A stretch of 64,000 bases of DNA from Neobacillus bataviensis (lineage in GTDB: Bacteria; Bacillota; Bacilli; Bacillales_B; DSM-18226): contig NZ_JAHXYW010000013.1 in assembly GCF_019969725.1 (NCBI RefSeq), positions 92,097 through 156,096 on the forward strand, in the 5' to 3' direction. The notes under the pieces were generated by a model. The model was not told the origin of the DNA, did no database searches, and saw nothing but the letters and a program-made list of their open reading frames with translations. Shown piece after piece: positions 35,541 to 44,890 of this stretch. Position 1 is the first letter of the stretch, and the number at the start of each line of letters is the position of its first letter. The position numbers and the translations under genes were made by a program.

Positions 35541-36685
35541 TTTTGTAAATATTCTTCAATACGGTTAAGTCCGAGTTCTAATGTTTCCATTGAACAAGCA
35601 AAGGATAAACGGAAGTAACCTTCCCCATAATCAGAAAATGCACTGCCGGGAACAACGGCAACTTTTGTTTTTTGAACAAGTTCCAAAGCAAAATCAAAGC
35701 TATTCAATGGAACGGTAGCGGGTATTTTGACAAAGAAATAGAATGCGCCATCCGGCTTCACGGCCTCAAGCCCCATTTTAGTCAATCGCTTATAAACATA
35801 GTCCCTTCGTTGTTCATATTCTTTTTTCATAGATAGAGCATCATCAATTCCCACAGTTAAAGCTTCAAAAGCCGCTTTTTGGGCGATTGAGTTTGCACAG
35901 GAAACATTATATTGATGAACCTTTAGAATGTGCTTGGTAATGGACTCTGGTGCAAATAAAAAGCCAATTCTCCACCCTGTCATCGAGTGAGATTTTGATA
36001 ATCCATTTATGACGATTGTTTTTTCCTTTAGAAAGCTCGCAATTGATTTATGGCTGCGGTCAAATGTAAGCTCACTGTAAATTTCATCAGCTAGAACAAA
36101 AATTTCCTTATCACTTAAAAAGTCGGCAATTTCCTTTAACTCCATCTCTGAAAGACTTACGCCCGTAGGGTTTGATGGGTATGGAAGGACAATGCAGCGA
36201 GTTTTTTCAGTAATAAAGGGTTTAATCATCTCTAGGGTAAACCGAAATTGATTTTCTCTAATGTCTACATGGACAGGGACTGCCCCCATCATCCGAATAA
36301 TAGGTTCATAACCAGGATAAATCGGGCCAGGTAAAATAACTTCAGTGCCCTCAGTGAGAATGGATCTAAAGGTGATGTCAATTGCTTCACTGGCCCCCAT
36401 AGTAACGATTACCTCTGAATCAGGTTTGTAATGTAAACAATATTTCTTTTCGACAAAATCACTGGCAGCCTTCCTTAATTCAATCGTTCCTGCATTATGA
36501 GTATAGGAGGTAAAATCCTCTTCAATTGCATTTATTCCCGCTTGTTTCACATGCTCGGGGGTGGGGAAATCAGGCTGGCCTATGGTAAAAGAAATTAGGT
36601 CATCTATATGGGATACCATATTAAAGAATTTTCTAATTCCAGAAATCTCGATCTCTTTAACTCGTTGATTAATCAAATGCTCCAC
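35537..36685 (-). CDS. patA: Aminotransferase PatA (N-acetyl-LL-diaminopimelate aminotransferase)
   Basis: PLP-dependent class I/II aminotransferase of 382 residues, the transaminase step of the acetylase branch of lysine/DAP synthesis, between DapH and DapL whose genes lie 6-8 kb downstream. Motifs: FTIGQPDFPTPEHV, LPYPSNPTG, VLADEIYSEL and the PLP lysine in NGLSKSHSMTGWRIGF. GTG start at 36685 with GGAAGGA 9 bases upstream. Co-directional with ykyB 20 bases upstream. Confidence 0.92.
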   Translation of the reverse strand: MEHLINQRVKEIEISGIRKFFNMVSHIDDLISFTIGQPDFPTPEHVKQAGINAIEEDFTSYTHNAGTIELRKAASDFVEKKYCLHYKPDSEVIVTMGASEAIDITFRSILTEGTEVILPGPIYPGYEPIIRMMGAVPVHVDIRENQFRFTLEMIKPFITEKTRCIVLPYPSNPTGVSLSEMELKEIADFLSDKEIFVLADEIYSELTFDRSHKSIASFLKEKTIVINGLSKSHSMTGWRIGFLFAPESITKHILKVHQYNVSCANSIAQKAAFEALTVGIDDALSMKKEYEQRRDYVYKRLTKMGLEAVKPDGAFYFFVKIPATVPLNSFDFALELVQKTKVAVVPGSAFSDYGEGYFRLSFACSMETLELGLNRIEEYLQK

Positions 36686-36705
36686 TTATGTTCGTCCTTC
36701 CACAA

Positions 36706-37185
36706 TTAAGAATATCTTTCACCTAATTTTTTGAATATCGGTTTTTGATAGGTGCGTTGGTTTTTTCGCTGATTTGAGGGAGGCGGTCCTTCCTCGGAAA
36801 TTCCTGTATAGGACTGCAATAATGCTTTTGCAGCATTAAGTGAAAGTACTGCCTTTGGGTTTCGAATATGATTATCTAACTTACCCAAGTGCGGAAGTTG
36901 ATGAAAGTCCAATTTAGTAGGAGGAATATGGAAGGTATATCTGCCGCATTCCACAAGGACGTCGGATTGCTGTTGACTATTTCTTGGGTTTTCAGAAAAA
37001 TGAAGACCTACTTTTTTAGCTTTTCCTTCATGAATTAATTTTTTTAACGATTCTTGTTTTAATTTGTATAAAAATTTGGGGTTAGTCGCTGTCTTTGCAT
37101 GGCGATTCACAATAAAGACTGCTTGAGCGAGGTTATCGATGGTTAGATTTCCATTTCTTTGGGGATATTTCTGATCGGGATTCAA
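36706..37185 (-). CDS. ykyB: YkyB-family protein
   Basis: 159 residues, soluble, with the conserved NLAQAVFIVNRHAKTATNP near the N-terminus and a basic C-terminal tail. Function unknown. TTG start at 37185 with AAAGGAG upstream. In B. subtilis cheV lies between patA and ykyB; here only 20 bases separate them. The 250 bases upstream (37186-37439) are AT-rich and hold no gene I can support. Confidence 0.88.
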   Translation of the reverse strand: MNPDQKYPQRNGNLTIDNLAQAVFIVNRHAKTATNPKFLYKLKQESLKKLIHEGKAKKVGLHFSENPRNSQQQSDVLVECGRYTFHIPPTKLDFHQLPHLGKLDNHIRNPKAVLSLNAAKALLQSYTGISEEGPPPSNQRKNQRTYQKPIFKKLGERYS

Positions 37186-37439
37186 AATATGTTCTCCTTT
37201 CTATCTTTTCGAACATTTCCATTATACCTTTTATTAATCGAAATTAAAATATGGCATGGATTCTATTATTAAATAGATTTTAGATGCTTTTCGTTTTTGG
37301 CTATACTATGTATGATTTGAAAAACTTTAGTAAAATAATCATTATTTTCAATAAATTGCTTTCTTTCAGTTAATTTTATTGTAAAATAGAAATAAGAGAT
37401 TGTAAAAACATTATTTTGAAAATCGCTTTTTTAAATAAA

Positions 37440-37471
37440 AAAACCTTATCTAAAAAATTGGATAAGGTTTA
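37440..37471. terminator. Terminator of ykuE
   Basis: AAACCTTATC-TAAAAAATT-GGATAAGGTTT with A run and T run on opposite sides. It overlaps the end of ykuE. Confidence 0.8.
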
Positions 37472-38344
37472 TGTTGTTTCAGGTCTTAGTGTATAGACTG
37501 TTAGCTCTGGCTTTGCCATAAACCGAAAAGGCAAACGGGTTGTTCCGATTCCTCTATTAACATATAGGGTTAATGGATTTTGATCACCAATTGAATAAAG
37601 ACCCTCAGGATAATTCTTGGCAAATGGAGGAATGACAAGCGCTCCAATAAAAGGTATTTTAACTTGTCCACCATGGCTATGACCGCTTATTTGCCATTGA
37701 ATTGGATACCTTGATGCGTCATCAGCAAGGTCAGGCGCATGGGATAATAAAATTTTAAAATGGTCTTGCGGTACATTTTTTAAGGCCAAAGGTAAATCCG
37801 GTTTTCCTAACATTGCATCATCAATTCCTAATAAATGAATCCTGCTTTGATCTTTTAACTTGATTGGGGCCGATTCATTTAATAGAACAGTGAAATTGGT
37901 TGCTTCCATAATATTTCGGTAAATATCAGAACCATAGCCTCCATGATCATGGTTGCCAAAAATACAGAATTTACCAAGAGGAGAGCGCAATGATTCCAAT
38001 AGGGGAATCAGTTTATTAATTTCTGAATATTTATTTGGTTCATCCATCAAATCGCCAGTAAAAAAAATGATGTCTGGCTTTAGATCATTGATCTTGTCGA
38101 CAAGTTTGGAAAATTGGGTAAGGTTATAATGAAAACCTAGATGGGTATCAGAGAACTGGATGATTTTTATTCCGTTAAAACTTTTGGGTATTAACGGGTG
38201 TTTTATTTCAAGATGTTGAATATCGAGTAATGAGGGCTCAATACGATTGGCATAAAAGTAGCCCCCTGAACTTAATCCGAGAACGGTTAGAAAGGAACCA
38301 AATGTTCGCTTCAGAAATGTTCTCCTTTTTAGTTTTTTAGGCAT
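37469..38344 (-). CDS. ykuE: Metallophosphoesterase YkuE, Tat-exported
   Basis: Calcineurin-like phosphoesterase of 291 residues. Metal-binding motifs: QFSDTHLG (DxH), FFTGDLMD (GD), IFGNHDHG (GNHD) and ISGHSHGGQV (GHxH). The N-terminus KRRTFLKRTFGSFLTVLGL has a twin-arginine motif followed by a hydrophobic stretch; B. subtilis YkuE is an established substrate of the TatAy-Cy system, so export folded with bound metal is likely. RBS is weak (AGGTTGG). Confidence 0.93.
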   Translation of the reverse strand: MPKKLKRRTFLKRTFGSFLTVLGLSSGGYFYANRIEPSLLDIQHLEIKHPLIPKSFNGIKIIQFSDTHLGFHYNLTQFSKLVDKINDLKPDIIFFTGDLMDEPNKYSEINKLIPLLESLRSPLGKFCIFGNHDHGGYGSDIYRNIMEATNFTVLLNESAPIKLKDQSRIHLLGIDDAMLGKPDLPLALKNVPQDHFKILLSHAPDLADDASRYPIQWQISGHSHGGQVKIPFIGALVIPPFAKNYPEGLYSIGDQNPLTLYVNRGIGTTRLPFRFMAKPELTVYTLRPETT

Positions 38345-38472
38345 TTTTTTCTACCAACCTATCTTTTTAATTACTTTCCAAATGTATTTTCGATAAAAAT
38401 TGATTTTTTTGCAAGTAAAATGAAATGGATATTATTAATTTTTATTCGAAAAAGAGAACAAAAATTCATGAA

Positions 38473-38500
38473 AAAAGCAGCCTCACAGGGCTGCTTTTGT
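38473..38500 (-). terminator. Terminator of the C39-like peptidase gene
   Basis: AAAAGCAGCC-TCACA-GGGCTGCTTTT, with a T run on the minus strand side. Confidence 0.8.
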
Positions 38501-39327
38501 TAACGATAGCTCACTGCACGGTTCTGCAGTGCTTTCCAGGAAGCGATAAATTGTTGTTTATTTACTCTAACTTGTTTCCTGCCTGAAAGTGGGTCATTTA
38601 AATAAACATGATTAGAGTCGAATCCAACTAAGACGACGGCGTGTAAATCCAATGGAGTTTTAATATATTGTTTTCCGTGATACCAGGATTCCCAGCGGTC
38701 AGGCAGGCGATAATCCCCAGTTGTCCAGACAACGACAGGATACCCTTTTGAAACGTGCTCTAATACACGATCAAATGGCTGATTGGTCAAATTGACAGCT
38801 CTGCCTGGTAGCTTTTGGTTAATCAATGCCATCATCGGTTTATCAAAAACAGCATACCCAGCTCGTCTTCCTGTCATATCCCCAACGAATCCATCTGCTG
38901 GATTGCCCCATCGCAAAATATCTCCCTTTGGAGATTTGATGAGCGGATCAGGATCCTTTTGAATCAGCCTGTACAAATCCATTTTGCTTGTTTTGACACC
39001 CGCATAATTCAACATCATGGCGAGGCTTGTCACTTCACAGCCATAACGCAGCTCCGGGTTTTGTCTAATTAGAATTACATTAAGCATAGCAGAATTTTTA
39101 TGGGCTGTTGTACTAACATGACTGCCTTGGCTGGTTATTTTTTTATCGTAAATCACCTGATCAGTAAGATCGTTTATGGTGTAGTTAGTGTTTTTAGGCG
39201 TTTCTTCCATTCGGTATGTTGAAGCGGGCTTGTTTTGAATAAGATTTGAACTGGCATCTGGATCATCATTATAGTGGCTGCATCCAAACATGGGAAGGAT
39301 CGAGGCTAATAAGCAAAGTTTTCTCAA
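38500..39327 (-). CDS. Secreted C39-like (Peptidase_C39_2) cysteine peptidase
   Basis: 275 residues. The N-terminus KLCLLASILPMFGCSHYND looks like a short lipoprotein-type signal with Cys at 16, although PMFGC is a poor lipobox. The peptidase-like domain has the Cys in ELRYGCEVTSLAMMLNYAGV and the His in PLDLHAVVLVGFD, with an Asp/Asn near VYLNDPLSG. YvpB of B. subtilis is of this type. TTG start at 39327 with AAAGGGGG upstream. Not at this place in B. subtilis. Confidence 0.8.
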   Translation of the reverse strand: MRKLCLLASILPMFGCSHYNDDPDASSNLIQNKPASTYRMEETPKNTNYTINDLTDQVIYDKKITSQGSHVSTTAHKNSAMLNVILIRQNPELRYGCEVTSLAMMLNYAGVKTSKMDLYRLIQKDPDPLIKSPKGDILRWGNPADGFVGDMTGRRAGYAVFDKPMMALINQKLPGRAVNLTNQPFDRVLEHVSKGYPVVVWTTGDYRLPDRWESWYHGKQYIKTPLDLHAVVLVGFDSNHVYLNDPLSGRKQVRVNKQQFIASWKALQNRAVSYR

Positions 39328-39473
39328 AAACTTTTCCCCCTTTGAAATTAGCTTAACTATATTGTTTGATTGTTTCTTTTGAGCTATAATGGTATCCTTT
39401 TGGTAATGAACGAACGGGCTGGGGCAAGTAAACGTATGGTATTATGTGTAAATCTTTTTTTGGAGGTACTTCG

Positions 39474-40685
39474 ATGGATGCCTTGGAAATTCTATCGGAT
39501 CTTGAACATGTTTTTCCTTATTTCCAACCTATTTTTAGTGCGGACGAACAACAGGTCATTGCCTATAAAGTTTTGGGAAGGTATAAGACCGGGGATAATA
39601 TCATAAGCTTAGGACCTTTTTTTCAAGATGATCAAATTCCTGATGAATATAAATTTGAGGTTGATTTGCTGTTAGTTAGGAAAGCCCTTGAAAATGCCAT
39701 AAAGCTTGAAGATGATATTAGTATATTTTTGAATCGCAATGCCGAGTTATTAATGTATGGTCATGGAGAGCCATTTTTGCAGGAGCTTTTAGAATTTGAA
39801 AAAAAAGGGTTTAATTTAAGCAGGATTGTTCTTGAAATTTCGGACAGAAAATATCTTGGGAATCTCGATCAATTTGATCATCTGCTTCAATATTATCGGA
39901 CATATGGGATCAAAATTGCTGTTTCTTGCATAGATAATGAAAGTTATCATTTTGAGCGAATTGGTCAACTTGAGCCGGATATTTTAAAAATAAATTTAGA
40001 ACCTCTTAAATCTACGGCAACAGGAATGAACTTCCATGATGTTTTGTTTACCCTGTCCCTTTTAGCAAGAAAAATTGGGGCAACCCTTTTGTTTGAAAAT
40101 ATTGAAATGAGTTATCAGCTGCAGTTTGCCTGGAAGAACGGAGGACGCTATTATCAAGGATTTTATTTATATCCCCCAGCAGCAGAATTCATTCAGAGAG
40201 ATTTATTAAAATCCCGATTAAAAGAAAAGTTTCACGATTTTATTTCTTATGAAAAAAGAAAATTAGAGGGTGTTTATTTAGCTTCAGAATATTTCCATAC
40301 AATGGTTCAAGAAATTGTTATGAAAAACAAAAAGGCAGGGTTTAAAGAGCTTTTCCAAACGTTAGTAAAAGAACTGGATCATATTGCTTTTCGTATGTAT
40401 ATTTGTGATGAAGATGGGTTTCAAAAATCGGCAAACATTTTTAAAGAAAAAAATGGCTGGAATGTTCAAGCTGAATACAAGAATAAAAACTGGAGCTGGC
40501 GGCCATATTTTCTAGAAAATATTATCAAGATGAGAAACGAAAGGAAAGGGATTTTATCCGATTTATATCGTGATATTGAAACAGGGGAGAATATTAGAAC
40601 CTTCTCCTATCCGATGAACGGAGATGATTATTTGTTTATCGACATTTCATACCAATACTTATTTGAACACGAGCAATTACTGTAG
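39474..40685 (+). CDS. ykuI: YkuI-like degenerate EAL-domain protein
   Basis: 403 residues, about 1-245 an EAL fold and about 255-403 the YkuI C-terminal PAS-like domain. B. subtilis YkuI binds c-di-GMP with a YEVLGR motif but has little activity. Here the first catalytic glutamate is Lys32 (AYKVLGRY), the Asp after IKIAV is Ser (IKIAVSCIDNES), and KID has become KIN. The Asn of FLNRNAEL and the Glu of VLEISD remain. A c-di-GMP binding or purely structural role is more likely than catalysis. TTGGAGGTACTTCG before ATG 39474 sets the start. Confidence 0.9.
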   Translation: MDALEILSDLEHVFPYFQPIFSADEQQVIAYKVLGRYKTGDNIISLGPFFQDDQIPDEYKFEVDLLLVRKALENAIKLEDDISIFLNRNAELLMYGHGEPFLQELLEFEKKGFNLSRIVLEISDRKYLGNLDQFDHLLQYYRTYGIKIAVSCIDNESYHFERIGQLEPDILKINLEPLKSTATGMNFHDVLFTLSLLARKIGATLLFENIEMSYQLQFAWKNGGRYYQGFYLYPPAAEFIQRDLLKSRLKEKFHDFISYEKRKLEGVYLASEYFHTMVQEIVMKNKKAGFKELFQTLVKELDHIAFRMYICDEDGFQKSANIFKEKNGWNVQAEYKNKNWSWRPYFLENIIKMRNERKGILSDLYRDIETGENIRTFSYPMNGDDYLFIDISYQYLFEHEQLL

Positions 40686-40889
40686 TTTAGGTTCAGGATA
40701 GGCATTTTAAAAAAAATAGTCAATTTTTTCATTTTTGCTTGGACAAATAGTATCAGTTATTTTATTCTTTTAATATTGGCATAAGAAAAAATGGAATTTA
40801 TTTAAGTAAATAATCCATAAGGATAGAAACAGGCCAATTGTGAAATATAAAAGTAGAAGTTTGTTTGTGTTTGAAAGGAGATTAAACGA

Positions 40890-41126
40890 ATGTCACAGCT
40901 TCAAGGTATATTAACCAGATTAAAAAATCTTCAGGAACAAGCTAACAGCGGTGAGCCAGCTCAGCGTTATTTCGAAGTTAATGGAGAGAGAAAGTGTCAA
41001 GTTACATTTCATCCGAAAACGGTAACGTATGAATTAGAGGTTTATAATGAAAAGGAAAAACCTAAACGATATCAATTTGATAATATTGATATGATCACAA
41101 TTGAAATTTTTGATTTAATTCAGTAG
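40890..41126 (+). CDS. ykuJ: YkuJ-family protein
   Basis: 78 residues, small soluble protein with a beta-rich centre (KCQVTFHPKTVTYELEVYNE). Uncharacterised YkuJ family; length and position after ykuI agree with B. subtilis. AAAGGAGATT precedes ATG 40890. The 204 bases before it are AT-rich with nothing further recognised. Confidence 0.9.
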   Translation: MSQLQGILTRLKNLQEQANSGEPAQRYFEVNGERKCQVTFHPKTVTYELEVYNEKEKPKRYQFDNIDMITIEIFDLIQ

Positions 41127-41150
41127 GAACCAATTGGTTCCTTTCTTTTC
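41125..41150 (+). terminator. Terminator of ykuJ
   Basis: AGGAACCA-AT-TGGTTCCT followed by TTCTTTT. Confidence 0.75.
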
Positions 41151-41240
41151 CTAATGAATCGGTATTTTAATTCACACAGACCTCCGAAAACTATGATAAA
41201 ATAAGTCTGTAGAAAAACATACATTGAGGAGTTTTCGGCG

Positions 41241-41693
41241 ATGATTAGTCTTCCCAGTGGGGAATTTTTAGAATTAACCATTAAAGAGTTAATGATCCCA
41301 TCCGAACGGGTGGCACATGTGCAAATTGGCAATAATCTCGAGCATGCCTTATTAGTGTTAACAAAAAGCGGCTATACTGCAATTCCGGTTCTAGACCCAC
41401 ATTATAAGCTCCATGGGCTGATTAGCACTCCAATTATCATGGACTCTATCCTCGGTCTAGAAAGAATTGAATTTGAAACCCTTGAAAAAAAACGCGTAGA
41501 AGAAGTTATGAAAAAGCTGATTCCACGGGTTAAAATTTCGGCCTCACTTAGTGTATGTTTGGACTTACTGGTCAATCATCCTTTTTTATGTGTTGAGACG
41601 GACGATGGCTTTTTTGAAGGGATATTGCCAAGAAGCACAGTATTAAATCAATTAAATAAACAGGTAAAACGCTTAAAAAAAATTGATAAATGA
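41241..41693 (+). CDS. darB: CBS-domain protein YkuL (c-di-AMP receptor DarB/CbpB)
   Basis: 150 residues with two CBS repeats: LTIKELMIPSERVAHVQIGNN...TAIPVLD and KRVEEVMKKLIPRVKISASL...CVETDDG. The B. subtilis and Listeria counterparts bind c-di-AMP and, when free of it, stimulate the (p)ppGpp synthetase Rel. Position between ykuJ and ccpC matches; ykuK is absent. TTGAGGAG precedes ATG 41241. Together with KtrC it makes two c-di-AMP-linked proteins in the window. Confidence 0.9.
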   Translation: MISLPSGEFLELTIKELMIPSERVAHVQIGNNLEHALLVLTKSGYTAIPVLDPHYKLHGLISTPIIMDSILGLERIEFETLEKKRVEEVMKKLIPRVKISASLSVCLDLLVNHPFLCVETDDGFFEGILPRSTVLNQLNKQVKRLKKIDK

Positions 41694-41701
41694 TTGCACC
41701 T

Positions 41702-41730
41702 GGCTCCCTAAATGGGGGCATATTTTTTTG
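41702..41730 (+). terminator. Terminator of ykuL
   Basis: GGCTCCC-TAAAT-GGGGGC followed by ATATTTTTTT. Confidence 0.75.
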
Positions 41731-41754
41731 GATATTTTTGAAGGTGGTGAAGGA

Positions 41755-42633
41755 ATGTCCTCATTATCGGAATATCAATTATTATCAGTTTTAGCTCAGG
41801 AAATGAATATGCGTAAAGCATCGGAACGGTTGTTTGTATCACAGCCTGCCCTTTCACAGCGATTACAGACAATCGAAAAAGAGTGGGGTACAAAATTATT
41901 TATTCGTTCGCAAAAAGGTCTTGCCCTTACTCCTGCTGGAGAACATGTTATTGAATTTGTTAATGACGTTCTTAATAAGCAAGAAAAGGTTCGCGAGACG
42001 ATTTATTCGCTGCAATCAGGGGTGTCAGGTACCTTAAAAATAGCTGTAGCCTCTATCGTGGGTCAAAACTGGCTTCCTCAAGTATTAAAGAAATTTATTG
42101 ACAAGTATCCACAAGCAAAGATATCACTTATTACTGGTTGGAGCAGTGAAATTCTAAAATGTTTATATGATGATCAGGTACATATTGGAATTATCCGCGG
42201 CACCCCTGATTGGAAGGGGGTTAAGGTCCATCTCTTCGATGATCCACTTTATTTGGTTGATCGAGAAATTATTAGACCGGAACAAGTTTTAGAAGTTGAC
42301 CGGCCGTTTATCCAATTTAAGAGTGATTCGAATTATTATCAAGAAATTCAGGATTGGTGGATGCGGAACTTTAAAACCTCGCCAAAAAGGACAGTGCTTG
42401 TTGACCAAATTGAGACTTGTAAACAAATGGCCTTTAATGGAATTGGTTATGCAATATTGCCTGGAATTACGTTAACTAAAGCAGAACGGGATATTTTTAA
42501 AATACCCCTTTTAGATGAGAATAATGAACCGCTAAAGCGGGATACCTGGCTATTAGGGTATGAGTCTTCCTTCCAATTAAAACAGGTTCAGGCTTTTGTC
42601 GAACTCATTAAAGAACATATTTCTGAATCTTAG
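41755..42633 (+). CDS. ccpC: LysR-family catabolite regulator CcpC
   Basis: 292-residue LysR-type regulator. HTH: LLSVLAQEMNMRKASERLFVSQPALSQRLQTIEKEWG in family register, then an effector domain beginning GTLKIAVASIVGQNWLP. In B. subtilis CcpC represses citB and citZ and responds to citrate. Start ATG 41755 behind AAGGTGGTGAAGG; the open frame extends back to 41683 through the terminator. dapH begins 85 bases downstream. Confidence 0.9.
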   Translation: MSSLSEYQLLSVLAQEMNMRKASERLFVSQPALSQRLQTIEKEWGTKLFIRSQKGLALTPAGEHVIEFVNDVLNKQEKVRETIYSLQSGVSGTLKIAVASIVGQNWLPQVLKKFIDKYPQAKISLITGWSSEILKCLYDDQVHIGIIRGTPDWKGVKVHLFDDPLYLVDREIIRPEQVLEVDRPFIQFKSDSNYYQEIQDWWMRNFKTSPKRTVLVDQIETCKQMAFNGIGYAILPGITLTKAERDIFKIPLLDENNEPLKRDTWLLGYESSFQLKQVQAFVELIKEHISES

Positions 42634-42718
42634 GAAGTATTACGCTGTTTTGCTTGTTTTAAGTTACTTTGTTTGGTAAATTATTTTTTAGTACAGACAA
42701 TTAGGGGGTAAACAGTTT

Positions 42719-43429
42719 ATGAAAATGATGGATGCACATGAAATTATTTCTTTTATTCAAAATAGTAAAAAATCTACTCCGGTCAAGGTTTATTTAAAGG
42801 GAGAATTAGAGGGAATCAATTTTGGGGCAAGTGCCAAGGCATTTGTTAATGGAAATACTGGTGTTGTTTTCGGTGAATGGGCTGAAATTAGTGAAGTGCT
42901 TGAGGAAAACAAAGGAAAAATTGAAGATTTTGTAGTTGAGAATGACCGACGCAATTCTGCTATTCCATTATTAGATACCAAACATATTAATGCTCGTATT
43001 GAACCAGGAGTTACCATCCGTGATCAAGTGGAAATTGGCGATAATGCCGTTATTATGATGGGCGCCGTCATTAATATTGGTGCAGTAATTGGCGAAAAAA
43101 CAATGATTGATATGGGAGTTGTCCTTGGTGGAAGAGCAACAGTAGGGAAAAACTGTCACATCGGCGCAGGCACTGTTTTAGCAGGCGTTATTGAACCGCC
43201 ATCCGCAAAACCAGTAGTCGTTGAAGATGACGTTCTAATTGGTGCGAACGCGGTTGTTTTAGAAGGAGTAACAATCGGACAAGGATCAGTCGTCGCTGCA
43301 GGAGCAGTTGTTACTCAGGATGTAGCACCATATACGGTCGTAGCCGGCATGCCAGCACGTAAAATTAAAGATATTGATGAAAAGACAAAGTCAAAAACTG
43401 AGATCATGCAAGAGTTGCGTCAACTATAA
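42719..43429 (+). CDS. dapH: Tetrahydrodipicolinate N-acetyltransferase DapH
   Basis: 236-residue left-handed beta-helix acetyltransferase that acetylates tetrahydrodipicolinate, first committed step of the acetylase DAP/lysine branch. Hexapeptide repeats are obvious from [20 protein letters not shown] to [12 protein letters not shown]; the N-terminal part [14 protein letters not shown] matches the family. AGGGGGTAA precedes ATG 42719. Followed by a hairpin and then dapL. Confidence 0.97.
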   Translation: MKMMDAHEIISFIQNSKKSTPVKVYLKGELEGINFGASAKAFVNGNTGVVFGEWAEISEVLEENKGKIEDFVVENDRRNSAIPLLDTKHINARIEPGVTIRDQVEIGDNAVIMMGAVINIGAVIGEKTMIDMGVVLGGRATVGKNCHIGAGTVLAGVIEPPSAKPVVVEDDVLIGANAVVLEGVTIGQGSVVAAGAVVTQDVAPYTVVAGMPARKIKDIDEKTKSKTEIMQELRQL

Positions 43430-43438
43430 GAAATGTAA

Positions 43439-43468
43439 AAGCGTGGAGCCTTTTCCACGCTTCTTTTA
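43439..43468 (+). terminator. Hairpin with T tract between dapH and dapL
   Basis: AAGCGTGG-AGCCTTTT-CCACGCTT followed by CTTTTATA. It sits inside what should be one operon (dapH stop 43429, dapL start 43487), so it may be a partial terminator that lowers dapL transcription. Confidence 0.7.
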
Positions 43469-43486
43469 TAGAAAGGAGAGTCTTAG

Positions 43487-44611
43487 ATGGACTCATTAAT
43501 CAAAATTCGCCGCGATCTTCATCAAATTCCTGAACTGGGTTTTCAAGAGTTTAAGACACAGGCCTATTTATTGGCTTATTTAGAGGGGCTGCCCCAAGAG
43601 CGGCTGTCCATTAAAAAATGGAAAACAGGTTTATTTGTCAAAGTTCATGGATTAATGCCTGAAAAAACTATTGGCTATAGAACGGATATTGATGGCTTAC
43701 CGATTGCAGAAAAAACTGGTTATCCTTTTTCTTCTACCCATGAGGAAAGAATGCATGCGTGCGGCCATGATTTCCATATGACCATTGCTCTAGGTGTGCT
43801 TACCTATTTTGTCGAAAATCAAATCAATGATGATTTATTATTCATTTTCCAGCCTGCTGAAGAAGGGCCAGGCGGAGCTGAGCCAATGTTGAAATCAGCA
43901 GAAATGCAGGCATGGATGCCGGATTTAATCTTTGCCCTTCATATTGCACCAGAGTATCCAGTTGGCGCCATCGCAGTAAAAGAAGGCTTATTATTTGCCA
44001 ATACTTCGGAATTGTTCATTGATTTGAAGGGGAAGGGTGGACACGCCGCAAGACCGCACGAAACAAATGATATGGTTATTGCTGCCTGCGCTCTAGTTGC
44101 GCAATTGCAAACCATCATTTCCAGAAACGTTGACCCTTTAGATAGTGCAGTTATAACGATTGGTAAAATTACCGGGGGTACCGTACAAAATATTATTGCT
44201 GAAAATGCAAGGCTTGAAGGGACGATCCGCACATTGTCGCCGGAATCGATGAAGAAGGTAAAGCACCGCATTGAGGCATTGGTAAGAGGAATTGAAGCAG
44301 GCTACGAATGTGAAGCTGTGATTGATTACGGTTCAATGTACCATCAAGTTTATAATACAGAAACCATAACTAGGGAATTTATCAATTATATTCAACAAGA
44401 AACAGATATTCAGGTAATTGAGTGCAAGGAAGCAATGACAGGTGAGGATTTTGGGTATATGCTCAAGGAAATTCCCGGATTGATGTTTTGGCTCGGTGTC
44501 GATTCACCATTTGGTCTGCATCATGCCAAACTAAATCCAGATGAAAAGGCAATTGACGTTGCCGTTAAGGTAATGACAAGCTTTTTAACGTATAAAGGTA
44601 ATAATATGTAA
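43487..44611 (+). CDS. dapL: N-acetyldiaminopimelate deacetylase DapL
   Basis: 374-residue M20-family metallohydrolase that removes the acetyl group to give LL-diaminopimelate. Motifs: [25 protein letters not shown] (metal-binding Cys/His pair), [10 protein letters not shown] (catalytic Glu) and [21 protein letters not shown] precedes ATG 43487. Completes the PatA/DapH/DapL set seen in the window. Confidence 0.95.
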   Translation: MDSLIKIRRDLHQIPELGFQEFKTQAYLLAYLEGLPQERLSIKKWKTGLFVKVHGLMPEKTIGYRTDIDGLPIAEKTGYPFSSTHEERMHACGHDFHMTIALGVLTYFVENQINDDLLFIFQPAEEGPGGAEPMLKSAEMQAWMPDLIFALHIAPEYPVGAIAVKEGLLFANTSELFIDLKGKGGHAARPHETNDMVIAACALVAQLQTIISRNVDPLDSAVITIGKITGGTVQNIIAENARLEGTIRTLSPESMKKVKHRIEALVRGIEAGYECEAVIDYGSMYHQVYNTETITREFINYIQQETDIQVIECKEAMTGEDFGYMLKEIPGLMFWLGVDSPFGLHHAKLNPDEKAIDVAVKVMTSFLTYKGNNM

Positions 44612-44792
44612 GCTGTTTTGAAAATGCTTATTATTTTATTCCTAAGGATAATCATGGTAAAATTATAGAGAATAAAAGGAATATTGTTACATATTGTCGT
44701 TTATTCTAGACATTTTAGGGAGAAACTTATTAAGGGGAAAATTAGGTTATAATTGATAATTAGTATTTATTTAAATTAATTATAATTTAATA

Positions 44793-44821
44793 TTGACTCA
44801 AAATTAGATTTGTCCTATAAT
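44793..44821 (+). promoter_or_regulatory. SigA-type promoter of ykuU
   Basis: TTGACT (44793-44798), a 17-base spacer and TATAAT (44816-44821), about 70 bases before the ykuU ATG. An AT-rich tract just upstream is not a convincing PerR box. Confidence 0.75.
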
Positions 44822-44890
44822 GAAAACTGTCAGAAGGATAGCAAATGAGAATTGCTATTACTAATTATTGATTATTTTGGAGGGATTCAA

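Noticed and set aside
39370..39606. 78-codon frame overlapping the start of ykuI
   Set aside because: Different frame over the ykuI RBS and N-terminus, without its own RBS.
40686..40889. Possible small gene or riboswitch before ykuJ
   Set aside because: No frame with an RBS and no conserved riboswitch blocks; AT-rich spacer only.
44761..44792. Possible PerR box before the peroxiredoxin gene (TTATAATTTAATATT)
   Set aside because: The second half-site does not match ATTATAA; the tract is simply AT-rich.
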